The position numbers and the translations under genes were made by a program. A DNA stretch of 6,539 nt from JBMNKL01 sp050261495 (GTDB taxonomy: Bacteria > Bacillota > Clostridia > Acetivibrionales > DTU013): NCBI GenBank assembly GCA_050261495.1, contig JBLNDI010000065.1, forward strand, positions 1 to 6,539, given 5' to 3'. Under the pieces are notes generated by a model. That model saw only the letters and a program-made list of their open reading frames with translations. It had not been told where the DNA came from and searched no databases. Shown piece by piece: positions 4,988-6,539 of this stretch; the first letter of the stretch is position 1; each line of letters opens with the position of its first letter.

Positions 4988-5257
4988 TCAGCTGGAATCC
5001 GGCTGCTCCACATAATACATGTTGCTGCTCTTGCCTCCGTTTTCACGCCACCTCTGTTCCTTGCGAAGATACCCTGTCTTTTCAAGATCAGCGATGGCTC
5101 TTTTTACAGTACTGCGGGACAGCTTCAGCTCCGCGGCGATGGTACCGATCGCCGGGTAGCACTTGCCGTCCTTGTCGGCGCGGTCCTTGAGATACATGTA
5201 CACGGCCACCGCCCGGTGCGGCAGCTCCGAGGCATAGAGGGATGTAAAGTAACCCAT
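4988..5257 (-). CDS. Small winged helix-turn-helix protein of the ICE (89 aa)
   Basis: A short DNA-binding protein resembling the HTH_36 winged-helix group found in replication initiators and ICE accessory proteins. Residues 11-27 form a first helix (AVAVYMYLKDRA). The helix-turn-helix lies at about 37-62, with TIAAELKLSRSTVKRAIADLEKTG. The wing follows at 63-82, with aromatic residues near the end. The C-terminus is short, so this is a single domain rather than a truncated replication initiator. The start at 5257 has AGGAGG seven bases upstream, and this SD overlaps the coupling-protein stop, leaving an 11-nt gap. It is therefore the next gene of the transfer operon. A role in regulating transfer or replication is plausible but not shown by the sequence. 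Confidence 0.88.
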   Translation of the reverse strand: MGYFTSLYASELPHRAVAVYMYLKDRADKDGKCYPAIGTIAAELKLSRSTVKRAIADLEKTGYLRKEQRWRENGGKSSNMYYVEQPDSS

Positions 5258-5268
5258 GGCTTCACCTC

Positions 5269-6539
5269 CTACTCAATCCGGACAGGCGCTTTTGTCCTTG
5301 CTTGGGCCTCCGGTTCCTGGGCGGGCGTATGCAGCAGGCCCCCTGATGCCACCGCCTCCATCCCGCCTTCCTCCGGAGCTTCCTCACAGGCGGCGTGCCG
5401 CCGGATAATTTCTTCCTCCAGCTCGCGCCGGTCGGCGTACTCCACCCTGCGGGCGGATTTTTCCGTGATTTCATATGGCTTGCCGAAGATGATGCCCCAC
5501 TCGAGGAACAGCTTCAGCCGGGTGCGCATTGGATAGGCGCCGGTCTTTGTAACGATAAAACGGCCCTTGGGCATGGACTTCAGCTCATCGGGAGTCATCA
5601 GCGGGCGCTCGATCATCTGCAGGCTCTGGGACGGGTCGTTTTTCCCCCGGCTGACTGAGCCGCTCATAACAGTCTTGCTGCCCATGGCCTTTGACAAAAT
5701 CTGCGCGGATTCGCTGTTGGGGGCGAAGCCGCCGAACACCGTGTCTTGGCAGTTGTCGATGATGATGACGGAACCCTCCCGGCCGTAGTTTTTCTCCAGC
5801 TGCGCGAAGCTCTGGATAATCGCCACAATGGAAACCCGGCGGGAACGGGAAGCGCTGAACATCATCTCCGCCGACTCGATCCTCGGGATGGTGCCGATCT
5901 CGTCCAGAAACATCATTACCCGATTGGGCAGCTTGCCGCCGTGCTCGTCGGCCACGGAGAGGATTTCCCGGTAGAGCTGCTGGACAATCAGGCTGATGAT
6001 GAAATACTTGGTATTGTCTTCCTCCGGCATGACCAGGAAGATAGCGCTTTTTTCCGTGCAGAACTTCTCCGCATCGATGGCCGTGTCAAAGCACAGGACC
6101 TGCTCCAGCTCGGAATCCAGAAAGGCATTGAGCCGGGAGAGCGCCGTGGAGAGAACGCTCTGCATGGCCTGCTCCGCAGAATTGAGAGCCGCACCCGCAA
6201 ACCATTTGGTTTTGTGTTCGTCCGGCAGGTGCGCGAGGAGCATCTGAAACAGCGTCCGGCCCTTGACGCCGCTGGGCGCCAGCAGATCCTGAATGAGCTT
6301 GAACACCGACACGATGTGCCGCTTACCCGGCTCGCAGTATTCCGCGATGAGCAGGATGACGGAAGTTAACAGTCCTTCCGCCGCGTCGTAGAAAAAGGCG
6401 TTCTGTCCCGCCGCCGCCGAATCAAAGCCGCCAGAGGCGATGATGGTCTTGGCGGTAATCTTGGCATACTTCTCCGCACGGGCCTTGTACGCCAGGTTGT
6501 CGGGGTTTGCGAGATAGGCGTCCATGTAGCGGTTGACCA
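5269..6539 (-). CDS. virD4: VirD4/TraG-type conjugative coupling protein (5' end cut by window)
   Basis: Type IV coupling ATPase that links the relaxosome to the mating channel at the cell membrane. The frame is open to the window edge: VNRY precedes the Met at 6525, so that Met is internal. About 420 C-terminal residues are visible; the N-terminal membrane anchor and Walker A lie outside. Counting from the Met at 6525, Walker B is VMMFLDEI (203-210). It is followed by ASRSRRVSIVAIIQSFAQLEKNYG (225-248) and the family-typical NCQDTVFGGFAPNSESA (258-274). The stretch RPLMTPDELKSMPKGRFIV (307-325) is characteristic of coupling proteins in Tn1549-like ICEs. The acidic Glu-rich tail (about 367-390) is variable in the family. 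Codon use is clearly more GC-rich than in the cassette. No stop or frameshift is seen, so the visible part appears intact. Confidence 0.95.
   Translation of the reverse strand, partial: VNRYMDAYLANPDNLAYKARAEKYAKITAKTIIASGGFDSAAAGQNAFFYDAAEGLLTSVILLIAEYCEPGKRHIVSVFKLIQDLLAPSGVKGRTLFQMLLAHLPDEHKTKWFAGAALNSAEQAMQSVLSTALSRLNAFLDSELEQVLCFDTAIDAEKFCTEKSAIFLVMPEEDNTKYFIISLIVQQLYREILSVADEHGGKLPNRVMMFLDEIGTIPRIESAEMMFSASRSRRVSIVAIIQSFAQLEKNYGREGSVIIIDNCQDTVFGGFAPNSESAQILSKAMGSKTVMSGSVSRGKNDPSQSLQMIERPLMTPDELKSMPKGRFIVTKTGAYPMRTRLKLFLEWGIIFGKPYEITEKSARRVEYADRRELEEEIIRRHAACEEAPEEGGMEAVASGGLLHTPAQEPEAQARTKAPVRIE

Noticed and set aside
5746..6369. 207-codon plus-strand ORF opposite the coupling protein
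   Set aside because: It is antisense to the intact and well recognised virD4 frame; long antisense frames are common in GC-rich genes and it has no recognisable domain.
1..6539. CRISPR array, tRNA, rRNA, insertion sequence or attachment site
   Set aside because: No regularly spaced repeats, cloverleaf, transposase gene or terminal repeats were seen. Attachment sites of the ICE must lie outside the window.

Overview
The window looks like part of an integrative and conjugative element (ICE) from a low-GC Gram-positive gut bacterium, most likely a Clostridia member (Lachnospiraceae or Oscillospiraceae type). The main reason is the right end: the C-terminal two thirds of a VirD4-type coupling protein of the kind found in Tn1549-like ICEs, followed 11 nt later by a small winged-helix protein. 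Nearly every gene has a good AGGAGG-like ribosome binding site. The organism and element family are inferred from protein resemblance; no database was searched.

Layout, left to right. (1) Bases 1-594: the possible tail of a plus-strand gene, then about 540 bases without a convincing gene. On the minus strand this stretch holds a clear class I cyclic di-GMP riboswitch with its own terminator (about 422-556), then two more minus-strand intrinsic terminators (296-328 and 57-105), a 19-bp palindrome and tiny reading frames, one with an ideal ribosome binding site. No gene for the riboswitch to control is visible. (2) Bases 595-4203, minus strand: a resistance or detoxification cassette read right to left as an AraC-type regulator with a fused GyrI-like ligand domain, a free-standing GyrI-like protein, an ABC ATPase and an ABC-2 permease, tightly packed with gaps of 4 nt, 1 nt and an ATGA overlap. 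After a 97-nt gap with its own promoter-like signal comes a more AT-rich gene for another GyrI-like/effector-binding protein. (3) Bases 4204-4486: a divergent regulatory region with direct and inverted repeats. (4) Bases 4487-4810, plus strand: a small Xre-type repressor with a GTG start, followed by two plus-strand terminator hairpins. (5) Bases 4988-6539, minus strand: the winged-helix protein and the GC-rich coupling protein, cut off by the window edge.

Proposed working of the cassette (inference): the AraC/GyrI regulator senses a lipophilic or cationic compound and switches on the operon; the DrrA/DrrB-like ABC pair exports it, and the free GyrI-like proteins bind, sequester or possibly hydrolyse it. 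The cassette is more AT-rich than the conjugation genes and probably is ICE cargo. The most unusual points are three GyrI-like domains around one exporter and a cyclic di-GMP riboswitch that appears to have no gene.
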